Assembly: GCF_000411455.1 (NCBI RefSeq)
Contig: NZ_KE150458.1
Span: 248,001-312,000, forward strand
Origin: Microbacterium sp. oral taxon 186 str. F0373
GTDB taxonomy: Bacteria; Actinomycetota; Actinomycetes; Actinomycetales; Microbacteriaceae
Reading direction: 5' to 3'
DNA: 64,000 nucleotides
The notes below the pieces were generated by a model. The model was given only the letters and a program-made list of their open reading frames with translations. It was not told the origin of the DNA and made no database searches. The first letter of the stretch is position 1, and the number at the start of each line of letters is the position of its first letter. Below, in pieces: positions 53,036 through 62,173 of this stretch. A program made the translations under genes and the position numbers.

Positions 53036-53049
53036 GCCGCAGGGGTGGG
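53036..53049 (+). promoter_or_regulatory. Start-associated motif, variant A, heading the T4SS segment
   Basis: GCCGCAGGGGTGGG, 2 bases before the ATG of a 21-codon leader frame at 53052. Confidence 0.6.
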
Positions 53050-53051
53050 AA

Positions 53052-53117
53052 ATGAGCCCAAACGAGCCGGGACAGGCAACGCGGGCACGACCTGAACAGG
53101 GGACACAACCAGCATGA
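53052..53117 (+). CDS. 21-residue leader peptide coupled to the T4SS membrane genes
   Basis: Starting MSPNEPGQATRARPEQGTQP, it begins 2 bases after a start-associated motif and its TGA overlaps the ATG of the next gene (ATGA). By analogy with every other motif-proximal gene this frame should be translated, perhaps to couple initiation on a leaderless mRNA to the membrane protein that follows. Confidence 0.45.
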   Translation: MSPNEPGQATRARPEQGTQPA

Positions 53118-53419
53118 ACAGCAACCTGAACCTCGTCGCCGCATGGAACACGCTGTGGGCTCAGCTCACCTCGTGGGCGCCGGGACTCGGCACGTTCCTC
53201 GCCGTCGTGGGGCTCCTCGTCCTCCTTCTGGCGGTCGTCAAGTGGGTTTGGGCCAAGCGTCGCGGCAACGGAGGCGGCAGCTTCCCAACGATGGCCATCG
53301 TCTTCGGCCTTCTCCTCTGCGGGCCGACGATCGTGGTGCCGATCGTCCTCTCGATCTTGCAGCTGCTGTTCGCCATCGTCGCGAGCGCCATCGCCTGGGT
53401 CGTCACCCTCGGAAAGTGA
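53114..53419 (+). CDS. Small two/three-TM protein of the T4SS segment (VirB2-like topology)
   Basis: 101 residues with hydrophobic helices LGTFLAVVGLLVLLLAVVKWVW, MAIVFGLLLCGPTIVVPIVL and LLFAIVASAIAWVV. Small size, paired helices and position before PrgI/VirB3- and VirB6-like genes suggest a VirB2-like or other small core component. No signal cleavage site is evident. Confidence 0.65.
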   Translation: MNSNLNLVAAWNTLWAQLTSWAPGLGTFLAVVGLLVLLLAVVKWVWAKRRGNGGGSFPTMAIVFGLLLCGPTIVVPIVLSILQLLFAIVASAIAWVVTLGK

Positions 53420-53431
53420 CGACGCCGGGAC

Positions 53432-53902
53432 ATGCCTGTCGTCTACAGCCTGACTGACCTCACGGGGCGCAACCGCAACGAGAACCGACGGATGGTGGTT
53501 GCAACCTTCGAGGTGAAGCGCCGGACGTTCCTCATCAGCGTCCTTTCCGTCGTCGCGTCCATGCCAATCACGACCATCGTTGGCTTCCTCTTCGGGGTCT
53601 ACGCGCTGGCCGTTCCGGTCGTATTCGTGGTTGGCGGAATCTGGCTGTGGGACTCACGCCAACGCAAGGGACTCAAGCTCCTGAACTACCAGGCGATCGT
53701 CGACGGAAGGAAGGCGAGCAACGGGGTCCTCTACGCGGCAGGCCAGCCCGTCCCTAAGCCCCAGCTCGTCATGCACCAGAGGCAGTTCATTCCCCTCGTC
53801 GACAACGAACGCGGCACACCGGTGGTGCTCGGCAGCGACAACCTTTCCATCTCCCGCACTGGACGGGGCCGCAAGCCGAACGCAGAAGCAAGGTTCACGT
53901 GA
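53432..53902 (+). CDS. PrgI/VirB3-like membrane protein
   Basis: 156 residues. A short basic N-terminus, then two adjacent helices (TFLISVLSVVASMPITTIVG and ALAVPVVFVVGGIWLW) and a cytoplasmic tail, the PrgI/VirB3 topology of Gram-positive T4SS. VirB3 partners VirB4, which is not in this window. Its TGA overlaps the GTG of the VirB6-like gene (GTGA). Confidence 0.6.
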   Translation: MPVVYSLTDLTGRNRNENRRMVVATFEVKRRTFLISVLSVVASMPITTIVGFLFGVYALAVPVVFVVGGIWLWDSRQRKGLKLLNYQAIVDGRKASNGVLYAAGQPVPKPQLVMHQRQFIPLVDNERGTPVVLGSDNLSISRTGRGRKPNAEARFT

Positions 53903-56900
53903 TCTCTCTCCTCCGCCGCGTCACCCGGTTCCGATTCGCCCTCGGCTTCGCTGGAGCGGCCGTTCTGCTGCTCATGGCATCTCCCGCAGCACACGCAACA
54001 ACCGGGCAGCCCCCGTCCGGCGCTACGTCTGCTTCGTCACGCATCGTCGAGGCGGGCTGGCTGATCCCAGACGACTACGCCCCGAGCGACTCAACAGTCA
54101 ACGAGCGGACGAAGAACTACATCTCCGGCACGATGATGCGCACCCTAAACCGCTGGGGCGACGCATCGAATGGGTTCCACACCAAGTACGACGGCTTCAT
54201 CGGATCCCAGCTCGCCGACATGGCACAGCGCAACTGGAACCAGGGTTCTGCCATGGCCTTCGGCAACTGGGCGATGACCGTCACAAGCGAGTTCACTCAG
54301 TTCGCCGTCAACCTCGACATCATCAACGGCCTCGGCGCCGCGATGGATGGCATCGCCAAGACAATGCTGTCGGCGCTCATCGGAGTCACCGGCGGAGCAG
54401 GAGCCGGCGTGCTCTTCGGCGTCATCGCGATCCTCTCCGTCCTCCTCGCCATCTGGCGCAACTCCCGCGGAGGGCTGGCCCGAATGGCCCGCGAAGTGGG
54501 TGCGGTAATCGCCGTGATCGCCGTGGTCTTCGGCATCGGCATCACGACGCTCAACTACAACCCTGGACAGGGTGACACTTACAAGCCGGCTCCTGTCAGC
54601 CCCGGCTGGTTCGTCAAAGGCGTCAACGACTCCATCACCTCCCTGACCGCGCTGCCAGCGAAGACATTCGTCGACGGGATCGAAGGAGCCGTTTGGGGCA
54701 ATGGGCTCCGAGACTCAACCCTCGGCGGCGGCCTCGGCTGCTCGAAATACACCGCCGCGATGTCAGCATCCTTCGAGCGGGGCATCTCCGCCACGACCAC
54801 GAGCTCCAAGTCGCAGGTCGCGATCGCCCAGGTAACGGACAGCCTCTGGGATTCGACGGGGTTGTACGTGTGGTCGAAGACGCAGGGCGGCTATCAGAAT
54901 CCCTACGCGGCGAAGGTCTACTGCCGCATTCTCGACTTCCGCAACGGCTCGTCCCCTCGTTCCAATGCGTCGATGACCTACCTTGCCGCTCTGAACAGCG
55001 GGTACGGAGCGACGGCAACCTCGCTCAGCAATGCGATCACCACAGACGCAAACCTCCGCGCCCCGTTCGCGCCCTCGTCGTCCGAGAACACGACCGCGTC
55101 GATTGTCGCTTGGGCAGCCTGCAAACCTACCGGGTTCAGCGGAGGTCGCTTCAGCTGGGCTTGGGAGGCGGACTGGGTCGGCTTCAAGGGCGGCACCGGC
55201 AACATGGGCTTCGAGATGACGGGCTCGAATGCCAACGACGAGTGCCAGAAATGGTGGGAGGCAACCAGCCCGACAGACTCTTCCGGCAAGGCCACCGGCG
55301 GCCAGGATGTTCCCGACATCTTCGATGTCAAGGGCGACGCGGGTTGGATCTCCGAACACACCGCCACCGCTGCGGGGACCACACAGGTTCGTGACTTCCT
55401 CAATGCGCTCACCGGGGTGAACCCGTGGGGCGGCACCCTCGGTGTCGTCTCGTATGCGGGCGGCGCGGCGATGACCATGGGCGCGTTCGCATTCATCGAT
55501 GTCGTAGTCATCATCGCGAAGCTGTTCGCTGCGATGTTCATCATTGCCCTGTGGTTCGTTCTCATCGGGGCGATGTTCCGCCCATCCGAGATGAAGGACC
55601 GCCTTGGGAAGACCGTCAACAAGTTCCTCGGTACCGCCGTCTTCGCGGCACTGACAACCCTGATTCTGACCTTCGTGGTCATCTTCACCCGGGCTCTTAT
55701 CCGCATCGGTATCGACATCTGGGGTGGAGGCTCCATCGGCTCGATGCTCTGGTCGGGGCTCGCCCCGGTACTCGCCCTCGTGCTCGTGCACATCATGTTC
55801 ACGAAGGTCTTCAAGCTCCCGAGCCCCGTCTCGCTGCGCGGAGCGCAGGCGTGGAGCAAGTCAGGCATGTCCGGAGCTCTGGGCGCGGGCGTAGGCGCCG
55901 GCGTCGGGTCGTTCATGGGTACACGCCTGGGGAGCATGGCCAAGGGCGCCGCCGTCCGCGCAGGCAACGCCGCCGTCAACGCCGGTCTCAGCAAGGTCAG
56001 CGGCGGCCGTCTCGGTGGCGCCTCCGGCACCCGGTCTGCTATGGCTCCCAGCGGCTCGAAGCCGGCTGGACTCTCCGAGGAACTATCGGCGCGCGTAGAC
56101 GCGGGGGAACAACTCACCCGCAAGGAACAGAAGACCGTCGACAAGACCCTCGCCGGACTGCAGGCGGACAAGACGAAGCGCGACTGGACCCTCGCGAACG
56201 AAGCAGCTGAGGACCAGAAGAGGCTCGACGCGGCAGATCTGCGCTCCGCTCGCCGCGAATACCGCCAGGAAGCTGGCGTCGCTGCACCCGGCGACATCGC
56301 GGGTGCGATCGCTGCGGGAGCTAGCGGGTTGGCGGCGAGCGTGGGGGCGGGAGCCCGCAGGGCAGGCGTGATCGTCTCGGACAAGACGGGGCTCACGGCC
56401 CTCCGCAGCGAGCTGGGATCACGTCGGGCGATCCGCCGCGAGGCGATTGCCGCCCGTAGGGCAGGCGCAGCAGAGCAGAAGACGATGCGCGAAGGAATGG
56501 CGGCGAAGGGAGCGGCGTCTCTGGCGGCCGCGAACGCGAGCGCCGCCGCTGCGCTGACGGGCGCGGAAGCCGCCGCTAAGCGCGCCCTGTGGGGCGCGTC
56601 GGCTGTCGCCGGCACCGCGTCTTCCGCGGGCGCCAAGCTGTCCGCAGCGGCAGCGAACGGGGCGGCCGCCTCGCAAGCGGTGTCGATGATGGGTGGTTCC
56701 GGGGGAGGTGCAGCCCTCGCGGGCGCGATCGCCGCAGGGCTCGGCTCTGGTGGGGGAGGCGCCTCCACCACGAGCCCCGGGAGCAGGGCGGCGAGTTCTC
56801 CCATCATGGTGACGGACCGCTCGGCCCCCGCAGCTGTCACCGATGTCATCACGCCGCAGGTGGAGGCAACGCCGGTTGTGCAGAAGCGGGATGTCATCGT

Positions 56901-57618
56901 CGCAGCTGCCGGAGCGTCTCACGTCCGCCGCGTGGGCGGCCCCGTGGCTCGTGTCGATGTGCCGGCCGGGACGATGGTGGGAGACGTTCGAACGGTCGCC
57001 CCCGTCCGCGCCACGGCCGTCGGTGAACCTCAAGTGAGGGTCAGCGCATCGCAGATCGCGAAGGGCGGACAGCCCGCTGGAGTGAGCGGTCGTCCGACGC
57101 CCGTCGCCCGCGGCGCTTCGATCGCAGACGCGCAGAGCGCCGTGACCCCGGCCGTCCGACGCGCCGCAAGCGTCATCAACGCCCCCGCGAACGCCGCACA
57201 CGCGGCCCGTCAACAGGCCTGGAAGGCCCACGATGCAGCTGGAGAGAAGGTCCAGCAGGTGGTCAACACGCGAACCGTCCAGGCGGCGCTCAACGATGCT
57301 CGCGTGACGCGCGCCGCTGTCGGCGTTGGCGTGGATGCAGTCAAGGGATCCGCTGCCTATCGGGGAGCGGAAAAGGCTGCGCAGCGCGCCGCAGCCACGA
57401 TCGCGAAGGGTGCTGCTCGCGCCGCAGCTGGTGCGCAGGCGCTCTCGGAGAGGAAGGCGAACAATGCGGCCGTTCTCGCCAGTTATAGGTCGAAGAGGGC
57501 TGCACTGGCGGATGCGCAGCAGCTCGCGGAGGACGTTGTCCAACACTCAGGGGGCGCCGTTCGTATGAAGGATGAGGGCAACACGCCTGGATCGGCGCAA
57601 GCGAAAGATGAGGGCTAG
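53899..57618 (+). CDS. VirB6/TrbL-like T4SS membrane protein with long Ala-rich tail
   Basis: 1239 residues from GTG 53899. A signal-like N-terminus (FALGFAGAAVLLLMASPAAHA) is followed by a first membrane region (VLFGVIAILSVLLAIWRN, VGAVIAVIAVVFGIGI), a large outside loop (about 215-510) with several cysteines, and then four helices between about 520 and 650 (AMTMGAFAFIDVVVIIAKLF, FIIALWFVLIGAMF, TAVFAALTTLILTFVVIFTR). This is the topology of large VirB6-type proteins of actinobacterial conjugation systems. The last about 580 residues are Ala/Gly/Arg-rich and probably coiled, in the cytoplasm. It probably forms part of the DNA channel. Confidence 0.8.
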   Translation: MISLLRRVTRFRFALGFAGAAVLLLMASPAAHATTGQPPSGATSASSRIVEAGWLIPDDYAPSDSTVNERTKNYISGTMMRTLNRWGDASNGFHTKYDGFIGSQLADMAQRNWNQGSAMAFGNWAMTVTSEFTQFAVNLDIINGLGAAMDGIAKTMLSALIGVTGGAGAGVLFGVIAILSVLLAIWRNSRGGLARMAREVGAVIAVIAVVFGIGITTLNYNPGQGDTYKPAPVSPGWFVKGVNDSITSLTALPAKTFVDGIEGAVWGNGLRDSTLGGGLGCSKYTAAMSASFERGISATTTSSKSQVAIAQVTDSLWDSTGLYVWSKTQGGYQNPYAAKVYCRILDFRNGSSPRSNASMTYLAALNSGYGATATSLSNAITTDANLRAPFAPSSSENTTASIVAWAACKPTGFSGGRFSWAWEADWVGFKGGTGNMGFEMTGSNANDECQKWWEATSPTDSSGKATGGQDVPDIFDVKGDAGWISEHTATAAGTTQVRDFLNALTGVNPWGGTLGVVSYAGGAAMTMGAFAFIDVVVIIAKLFAAMFIIALWFVLIGAMFRPSEMKDRLGKTVNKFLGTAVFAALTTLILTFVVIFTRALIRIGIDIWGGGSIGSMLWSGLAPVLALVLVHIMFTKVFKLPSPVSLRGAQAWSKSGMSGALGAGVGAGVGSFMGTRLGSMAKGAAVRAGNAAVNAGLSKVSGGRLGGASGTRSAMAPSGSKPAGLSEELSARVDAGEQLTRKEQKTVDKTLAGLQADKTKRDWTLANEAAEDQKRLDAADLRSARREYRQEAGVAAPGDIAGAIAAGASGLAASVGAGARRAGVIVSDKTGLTALRSELGSRRAIRREAIAARRAGAAEQKTMREGMAAKGAASLAAANASAAAALTGAEAAAKRALWGASAVAGTASSAGAKLSAAAANGAAASQAVSMMGGSGGGAALAGAIAAGLGSGGGGASTTSPGSRAASSPIMVTDRSAPAAVTDVITPQVEATPVVQKRDVIVAAAGASHVRRVGGPVARVDVPAGTMVGDVRTVAPVRATAVGEPQVRVSASQIAKGGQPAGVSGRPTPVARGASIADAQSAVTPAVRRAASVINAPANAAHAARQQAWKAHDAAGEKVQQVVNTRTVQAALNDARVTRAAVGVGVDAVKGSAAYRGAEKAAQRAAATIAKGAARAAAGAQALSERKANNAAVLASYRSKRAALADAQQLAEDVVQHSGGAVRMKDEGNTPGSAQAKDEG

Positions 57619-57621
57619 CGA

Positions 57622-58320
57622 ATGAGTACAGTCGATGTGAGCACGCCCCCGCGTCGACCAGTCGGGGCAGCTGGGGGCACAGGCGGACAGTTCGTGCCCA
57701 AGCTCAACTCACCCCCGGAGGGCACATTGACCGAGAGCGCCACTGGAAGCTTCTTGTACCCGCCTGAGCGATTCGATTCGCTCGCCGAGTATCTCGACTT
57801 CTTCGAGAACGCGCCCATCTCCGACCAGGTGCTCTCCAACGCGTCCTACGCTTACCGCGCATGGCGGCAGAAGGAGATCCTCGCTTTCATCCACGAACGC
57901 CACGAGGAGTTCGTCAACACCCCCGGGAACATTGCCCACCGCATGGCGGCGAAGCACGGCAGCGCAGGGCTCGAGGACGCGATCAATGCGCAGCGTCCCC
58001 AGTGGAAAGCAGAGGCCGAAGAGCGGTATCCCCTCGAGAGTCTGCCTCGATCTCAGGCTCGTTCGGTGCTGCGCGCTCATCAGATCGTTGTGCTCCGAGG
58101 GATGCTGCCACAGGACGAAGAGCAGTCGGCGTTGGAGCACCTGCTGCCGCACCGTGACGTCATGGTGACCGCGAGCGACTTGGCCGACTACTACGCCACC
58201 ACCGAGTGGGCAAAGAACGCGTTGACGGAGAGTGACTATGCGCAGGCAGAGGCGATGGGGCGAGTTGCCAGCCTGCTTGCCCAGCAGCAGGGCATCACGG
58301 ACTACGACGACTGGCACTGA
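57622..58320 (+). CDS. N-terminal-tag protein, unknown body, end of the T4SS unit
   Basis: 232 residues. A divergent tag (about 9-37): RRPVGAAGGTGGQF, then KLNSPP and Leu (S-P-P replaces D-A-P). The body is helical and acidic (YRAWRQKEILAFIHERHEEF, ARSVLRAHQIVVLRGMLPQD) with no recognised fold. It begins 3 bases after the VirB6-like stop with no start-associated motif, so it belongs to the T4SS transcript. A strong terminator follows. Confidence 0.7.
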   Translation: MSTVDVSTPPRRPVGAAGGTGGQFVPKLNSPPEGTLTESATGSFLYPPERFDSLAEYLDFFENAPISDQVLSNASYAYRAWRQKEILAFIHERHEEFVNTPGNIAHRMAAKHGSAGLEDAINAQRPQWKAEAEERYPLESLPRSQARSVLRAHQIVVLRGMLPQDEEQSALEHLLPHRDVMVTASDLADYYATTEWAKNALTESDYAQAEAMGRVASLLAQQQGITDYDDWH

Positions 58321-58334
58321 CTGACACAGCACTC

Positions 58335-58375
58335 AGAACGCCCGCGCGATGCTGTTTCCGTCGCGCGGGCGTTCT
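58335..58375 (+). terminator. Strong terminator ending the T4SS unit
   Basis: Perfect 15-bp arms at 58335-58349 and 58361-58375 with an 11-base loop, then CTCTTCC. It lies 14 bases after the tag gene and 30 bases before the next start-associated motif. Confidence 0.85.
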
Positions 58376-58405
58376 CTCTTCCTGGACGCGGAGGCGTCAG
58401 AATGT

Positions 58406-58418
58406 GCCGCAGGGGTGG
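58406..58418 (+). promoter_or_regulatory. Start-associated motif, variant A
   Basis: GCCGCAGGGGTGG, 53 bases before the favoured ATG at 58472; an in-frame GTG inside it (58415) is an alternative start. Confidence 0.5.
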
Positions 58419-58471
58419 AGTGCGGAGACGGCAATAGCCCGACCTCTGCACCAGACGAGAGTGAGCCACCG

Positions 58472-59437
58472 ATGACGGACCAGCCCCAGGTCAAGCGGCG
58501 GGCGTTCCTGGCGGAACCCGGAACACAGCCGCTGTTGACCACCGACCCGATCGAACACCTCGAAGGTTTCGAGCGGTTCGTCGAGGCGACCGGCATCGAC
58601 CCAGCGCGAGTGCTCGCGACGCCCGTGGTCGCGTTCCCCCTCCCCGTCCCCTTCAAGGATGAAGTCGGCGGAACGCAACGTTGGGAGGGCATCGAACCCA
58701 AGATGATGTGGCTGCCGCTGTTCTGGCTCCCACCCCACCTTGCGCTTCGGTACCAATACCGCGTCATCGACGAGGCGACCGGCGGCACCACCGATGACAT
58801 CGAGATCGAGTCGGACGAGGTCTGGGCCGTCCGCGTCATGCTCGAACTGACCCGCGTTGGAATGTACGACGCCGCAACCGGCACATGGGCGGACATCCTC
58901 TCCTTCTACGGCCTCGACGCGGATGACCCCGTCGACCAGGCGCGGGTGGAACTGTGGCTCAACGGGTACCCGGACGAAGTCCTGGATGCGATCGACCTCA
59001 CCGAGCACATCGTGTTCGCGGACAACCCGGAGTGGGGTCTGGAAGCTGCACGACAGATGGTAGACACGCTCGTGCCAGCTCAGTGGTCGCTCACCGCAAG
59101 CGGCCTCCTGCTCGCCGCCGGCAACTACCTCGCGTTCAAGGGCGAAGGCGACAAGGAACGTCGGGACATGCTCTCCGTGCTTGGGTCTGTTGCCGTGAAC
59201 GCGCTACGCACGATTCCCGCCGATGAGACGGGAATCCCCGTCAGCGAGCTCATCGAGTCGATCACGGTCGCCGCCCAGTCGACGGAGAACAGCAGCGAGC
59301 AGCTCGTCGACGACTTCATGCAGGCGCTCTCCGAAGTCTCCGAAGACTTCGAACCGTACGTCGCGGCCTACATGCAGGTCGCTGCTGAGGGCGACGCAAT
59401 CGAGGTTCCCAGCGATTCCCTCGCTGATCTGCGATAA
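58472..59437 (+). CDS. Unknown acidic protein, 321 residues
   Basis: No membrane segment. The first 110 residues include aromatic-rich stretches (MMWLPLFWLPPHLALRYQYR); the rest is helical and acidic (LVDDFMQALSEVSEDFEPYV). No motif recognised. It follows a terminator and a start-associated motif, so it opens a new unit shared with the small gene 42 bases downstream. Confidence 0.6.
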   Translation: MTDQPQVKRRAFLAEPGTQPLLTTDPIEHLEGFERFVEATGIDPARVLATPVVAFPLPVPFKDEVGGTQRWEGIEPKMMWLPLFWLPPHLALRYQYRVIDEATGGTTDDIEIESDEVWAVRVMLELTRVGMYDAATGTWADILSFYGLDADDPVDQARVELWLNGYPDEVLDAIDLTEHIVFADNPEWGLEAARQMVDTLVPAQWSLTASGLLLAAGNYLAFKGEGDKERRDMLSVLGSVAVNALRTIPADETGIPVSELIESITVAAQSTENSSEQLVDDFMQALSEVSEDFEPYVAAYMQVAAEGDAIEVPSDSLADLR

Positions 59438-59479
59438 CCTCAGCGCGATAGGTCCGCAGATCAGCGAAGGAGGACCTCC

Positions 59480-59740
59480 ATGTCCGTCCAGACGCGCATT
59501 TTCACGAACCACATCGTCAGCCAGCCTGGTTCACCGTTCCAGGGTGCGCTCATGCTCGACGACAGCGGACGAGGCAATCTCACGCTGCAGGCCGACAGCG
59601 GACCAGTCCTGACCATCGATGCCGTCAGGCTCAGCGCGGTAATCGCTCTCCTCCAGGAGTGCGAAGAAGTCCGCGGATTGATGACACAGACGAGCACTGA
59701 CCTGCTGATCGGCGAACCCGACCCCACCGAGCTGCTCTGA
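59480..59740 (+). CDS. Small unknown protein, 86 residues
   Basis: A beta-rich first half (QTRIFTNHIVSQPGSPFQGA, LTLQADSGPVLTIDA) and one helix (LSAVIALLQECEEVRGLM). A GGAGGACC site sits 3-10 bases before the ATG. It is convergent with the tag gene that ends 1 base downstream. No family recognised. Confidence 0.6.
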   Translation: MSVQTRIFTNHIVSQPGSPFQGALMLDDSGRGNLTLQADSGPVLTIDAVRLSAVIALLQECEEVRGLMTQTSTDLLIGEPDPTELL

Positions 59741-59741
59741 C

Positions 59742-60110
59742 CTAGAAGGGGGTTCCGCTCGACGCCCAGGCGTCGAGACTTCCTTCGTTCGGGTCCGGTT
59801 CCTCAGCGATCCCAGCAGCCGCGTCGTTCGCCCAGGTCTCGTTCCGCTCCATCCACTCCGCTTCTGCGAGGGAGCGATCGTCAAGGGAGAAGTGCTTCGG
59901 GCAGTCAGGGTCCGGTTCGAGCGCGTCCCCTGGTTCGACCGCGCCGTAGTGAGTGAACGGTGTCGGGTTGACCAGGCACGTGCAACCGTCGCCGGCCGGA
60001 AGCCACTCTCTAGCTTCATCCAGCAGCGCGGCGGACGGGGCGTCGTTCTGCTTGTGGATGAACCTGCCGGTGGCCCCGCGAGGGTGGGCTGCGTCTACGA
60101 AGGTGCTCAT
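59742..60110 (-). CDS. N-terminal-tag protein, compact
   Basis: 122 residues from the ATG at 60110. The shortest intact tag: MSTFVDAAHPRGATGRF, then KQNDAP and Leu; the tag ends by residue 31. The body has a possible zinc cluster (CTCLVNP ... CPKHF) and acidic helices. It is the only tag gene on the minus strand; a variant-C motif lies 3 bases upstream. Confidence 0.7.
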   Translation of the reverse strand: MSTFVDAAHPRGATGRFIHKQNDAPSAALLDEAREWLPAGDGCTCLVNPTPFTHYGAVEPGDALEPDPDCPKHFSLDDRSLAEAEWMERNETWANDAAAGIAEEPDPNEGSLDAWASSGTPF

Positions 60111-60113
60111 GCC

Positions 60114-60128
60114 CACCATGAGTGCGGC
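60114..60128 (-). promoter_or_regulatory. Start-associated motif, variant C, before the minus-strand tag gene
   Basis: GCCGCACTCATGGTG on the minus strand, 3 bases before the ATG at 60110. It matches the copy at 38382 exactly. Confidence 0.55.
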
Positions 60129-60210
60129 GGATGAAGCGAGTCAGGGCGAGTGGGTCCGCGCGCGAGGAGGCGGGATAGCTCGATGACCGTCAGGAGCGCG
60201 GCATCCAACG

Positions 60211-60223
60211 ACCGTGCATGTGA
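60211..60223 (+). promoter_or_regulatory. Start-associated motif, variant B, before the dprA-like gene
   Basis: ACCGTGCATGTGA followed by TGTGGC and the ATG at 60230. A slightly degenerate copy. Confidence 0.45.
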
Positions 60224-60844
60224 TGTGGCATGAGCGCACCCCATGTCGAGCAACCCCGTACGGCTCCGACAGCCGAACGCGACCGTGCGGCTGTCAGTGT
60301 GCTTGCCTGCGCGTCGGCTCTCGTGCCAGCCGAGGCCAGGGAACCGCTGGTCGATCGTCTCGTCACACGTGGGGCCTGGGACACGCTCGCTTGGCTCACG
60401 AATGGTGCGGGTCCTTACGGGCGGCTTAGCCCAGCCGCGAGCTACGCGGGCCGTACGATCACTGCACCAAAGTGGGGTGCCCGTGAGCTCGACCGGATCA
60501 GCGAGTGGGAAGGAGCCGGCATCCGGCTTCTCACTCGAGCAGACGAAGACTGGCCAGCAACAATCGAGGATCTTGGCCACCTCGCGCCGGTCGCACTGTG
60601 GGTACGCGGCACCATCCCTAGGCTCCACGACGGCGCCGTATGCATCGTCGGCAGCCGGAACCTGAGTTCAGGCGGCCACTCCAAGATCGATCGGATCGTC
60701 GCAGGCCTTGACGGCGCTCACTGAAATTCCTCAGTTCTGCTCATCGAAATTCCCCACACTGGGTCGCTCCGCCGCATGAGGCGGGCCTTCCTCGATGCTG
60801 GTGGTCTCTGACCACACACCAGCCCGAGGAAGGCCCTGTTTCTC

Positions 60845-62173
60845 ATGCTCTCAGAGAGGAGCAGCGTGGATATCCACGCTTTGAAACGGCAGGGGTTCAC
60901 GATCAGCGAGATCGCCCGCCGCACCAATCACGACCGTAAGACCATTCGCGCGTACTTGAATGGGCAACGCGAGCCCGGAGTCCGCGAGTCCGCTGGCCCT
61001 GACGCGTTCGAACCGTTCGTCGACTATGTCATCGCGAGGCTGACTGAGGACCCGCACCTGTGGGCGATCACGCTGTTCGACGAGCTCGTCCCGTTGGGGT
61101 TCACGGGTTCGTATCCGACGTTGACCAGACAGATCCGCGTCCGCGGGCTGCGGCCGGCGTGCACCGCGTGCGCGCATGTCACGAAACGCGCGAACGCGGT
61201 GATCGAGCATCCGCCTGGGGAGGAGACGCAGTTCGACTGGGTCGAGATGCCCGACCCGCCAGAGCAGTGGGGATTCGGACGCAAGACCGCCTACGTCCTG
61301 GTCGGCTCTCTCGCGCACTCCGGGGTCTGGCGGGGCGTGATCTCCCCGTCGATGGACACACCGCATCTGCTGGCTGCGATGACGACCCTCCTAGCCCTGC
61401 AGGGCGGGCTCACGAGGGTTTGGCGGTTCGACAGGATGCGGACCGTCCTGGACCATACCAGCGGCGACCTCGTCCCGCAGTTCGCGGCGTTCGCGAAGCA
61501 TCACGGCGTGACCGCGGTGGTCTGCCGTCCCCGGTCGGGAAACCGGAAGGGCGTGGTCGAGAAGAACAACCACACTGCCGCACAACGCTGGTGGCGCACA
61601 CTGCCCGACGAACTCACTCTCGAGCAGGCGCAGGCCAGCTTGAACGCCTTCGCCGCAGGTCAGGACGACCGGCGGCGTGAGGGCGAGCTCGGGACGACGA
61701 CCGCGTCCGCGCTGTTCGTGAACGAGCGGCTCAGACCGCTGCCCGCGATGGTGTTCCCGGTGATCGTGACCGAGGAGCGCACCGCGACCCGGCAGGCGCT
61801 GATCGACTGGCGCGGGAACCGCTACTCCGTCCCGCCCGAACTGGCCGCTGCGAAGGTCACCGTGTCCCAGCGGCTCGGCGCCGACAACATCGACATCGCC
61901 ACCATCTCGGGCGCGGTGATCGCCCGTCACCGCCTCGCACAGCCCGGGCTCGGGATCACGGTCCGCGACACCGGACATGTCACCGCGCTCGAAGCAGTCG
62001 CGATGGCCTCGGCGCCGCCAGGACGTCCGCACCGCCGCAAGGAACGCATCCCACCTGGTGCTGCCGCCCGGCAGGCAGCAGCCGTACTCGCCGGCACCGC
62101 AGCACCCTCCACGACCGTGATCAGCCTGGCCGCTTATGAGCAGGCCGCGAAGAACAGGAACACCCTCCGATGA
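60845..62173 (+). CDS. istA: IstA transposase of IS21 copy 2
   Basis: 442 residues, same length as the copy-1 protein. HTH VDIHALKRQGFTISEIARRT, DDE residues in ETQFDWVEMPDPP, WRFDRMRTVL and RSGNRKGVVEKNNH. Differs from copy 1 at many scattered residues (for example DHTSGDLVPQ against KQGTSDLTPM). TGA overlaps the istB ATG. Confidence 0.92.
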   Translation: MLSERSSVDIHALKRQGFTISEIARRTNHDRKTIRAYLNGQREPGVRESAGPDAFEPFVDYVIARLTEDPHLWAITLFDELVPLGFTGSYPTLTRQIRVRGLRPACTACAHVTKRANAVIEHPPGEETQFDWVEMPDPPEQWGFGRKTAYVLVGSLAHSGVWRGVISPSMDTPHLLAAMTTLLALQGGLTRVWRFDRMRTVLDHTSGDLVPQFAAFAKHHGVTAVVCRPRSGNRKGVVEKNNHTAAQRWWRTLPDELTLEQAQASLNAFAAGQDDRRREGELGTTTASALFVNERLRPLPAMVFPVIVTEERTATRQALIDWRGNRYSVPPELAAAKVTVSQRLGADNIDIATISGAVIARHRLAQPGLGITVRDTGHVTALEAVAMASAPPGRPHRRKERIPPGAAARQAAAVLAGTAAPSTTVISLAAYEQAAKNRNTLR

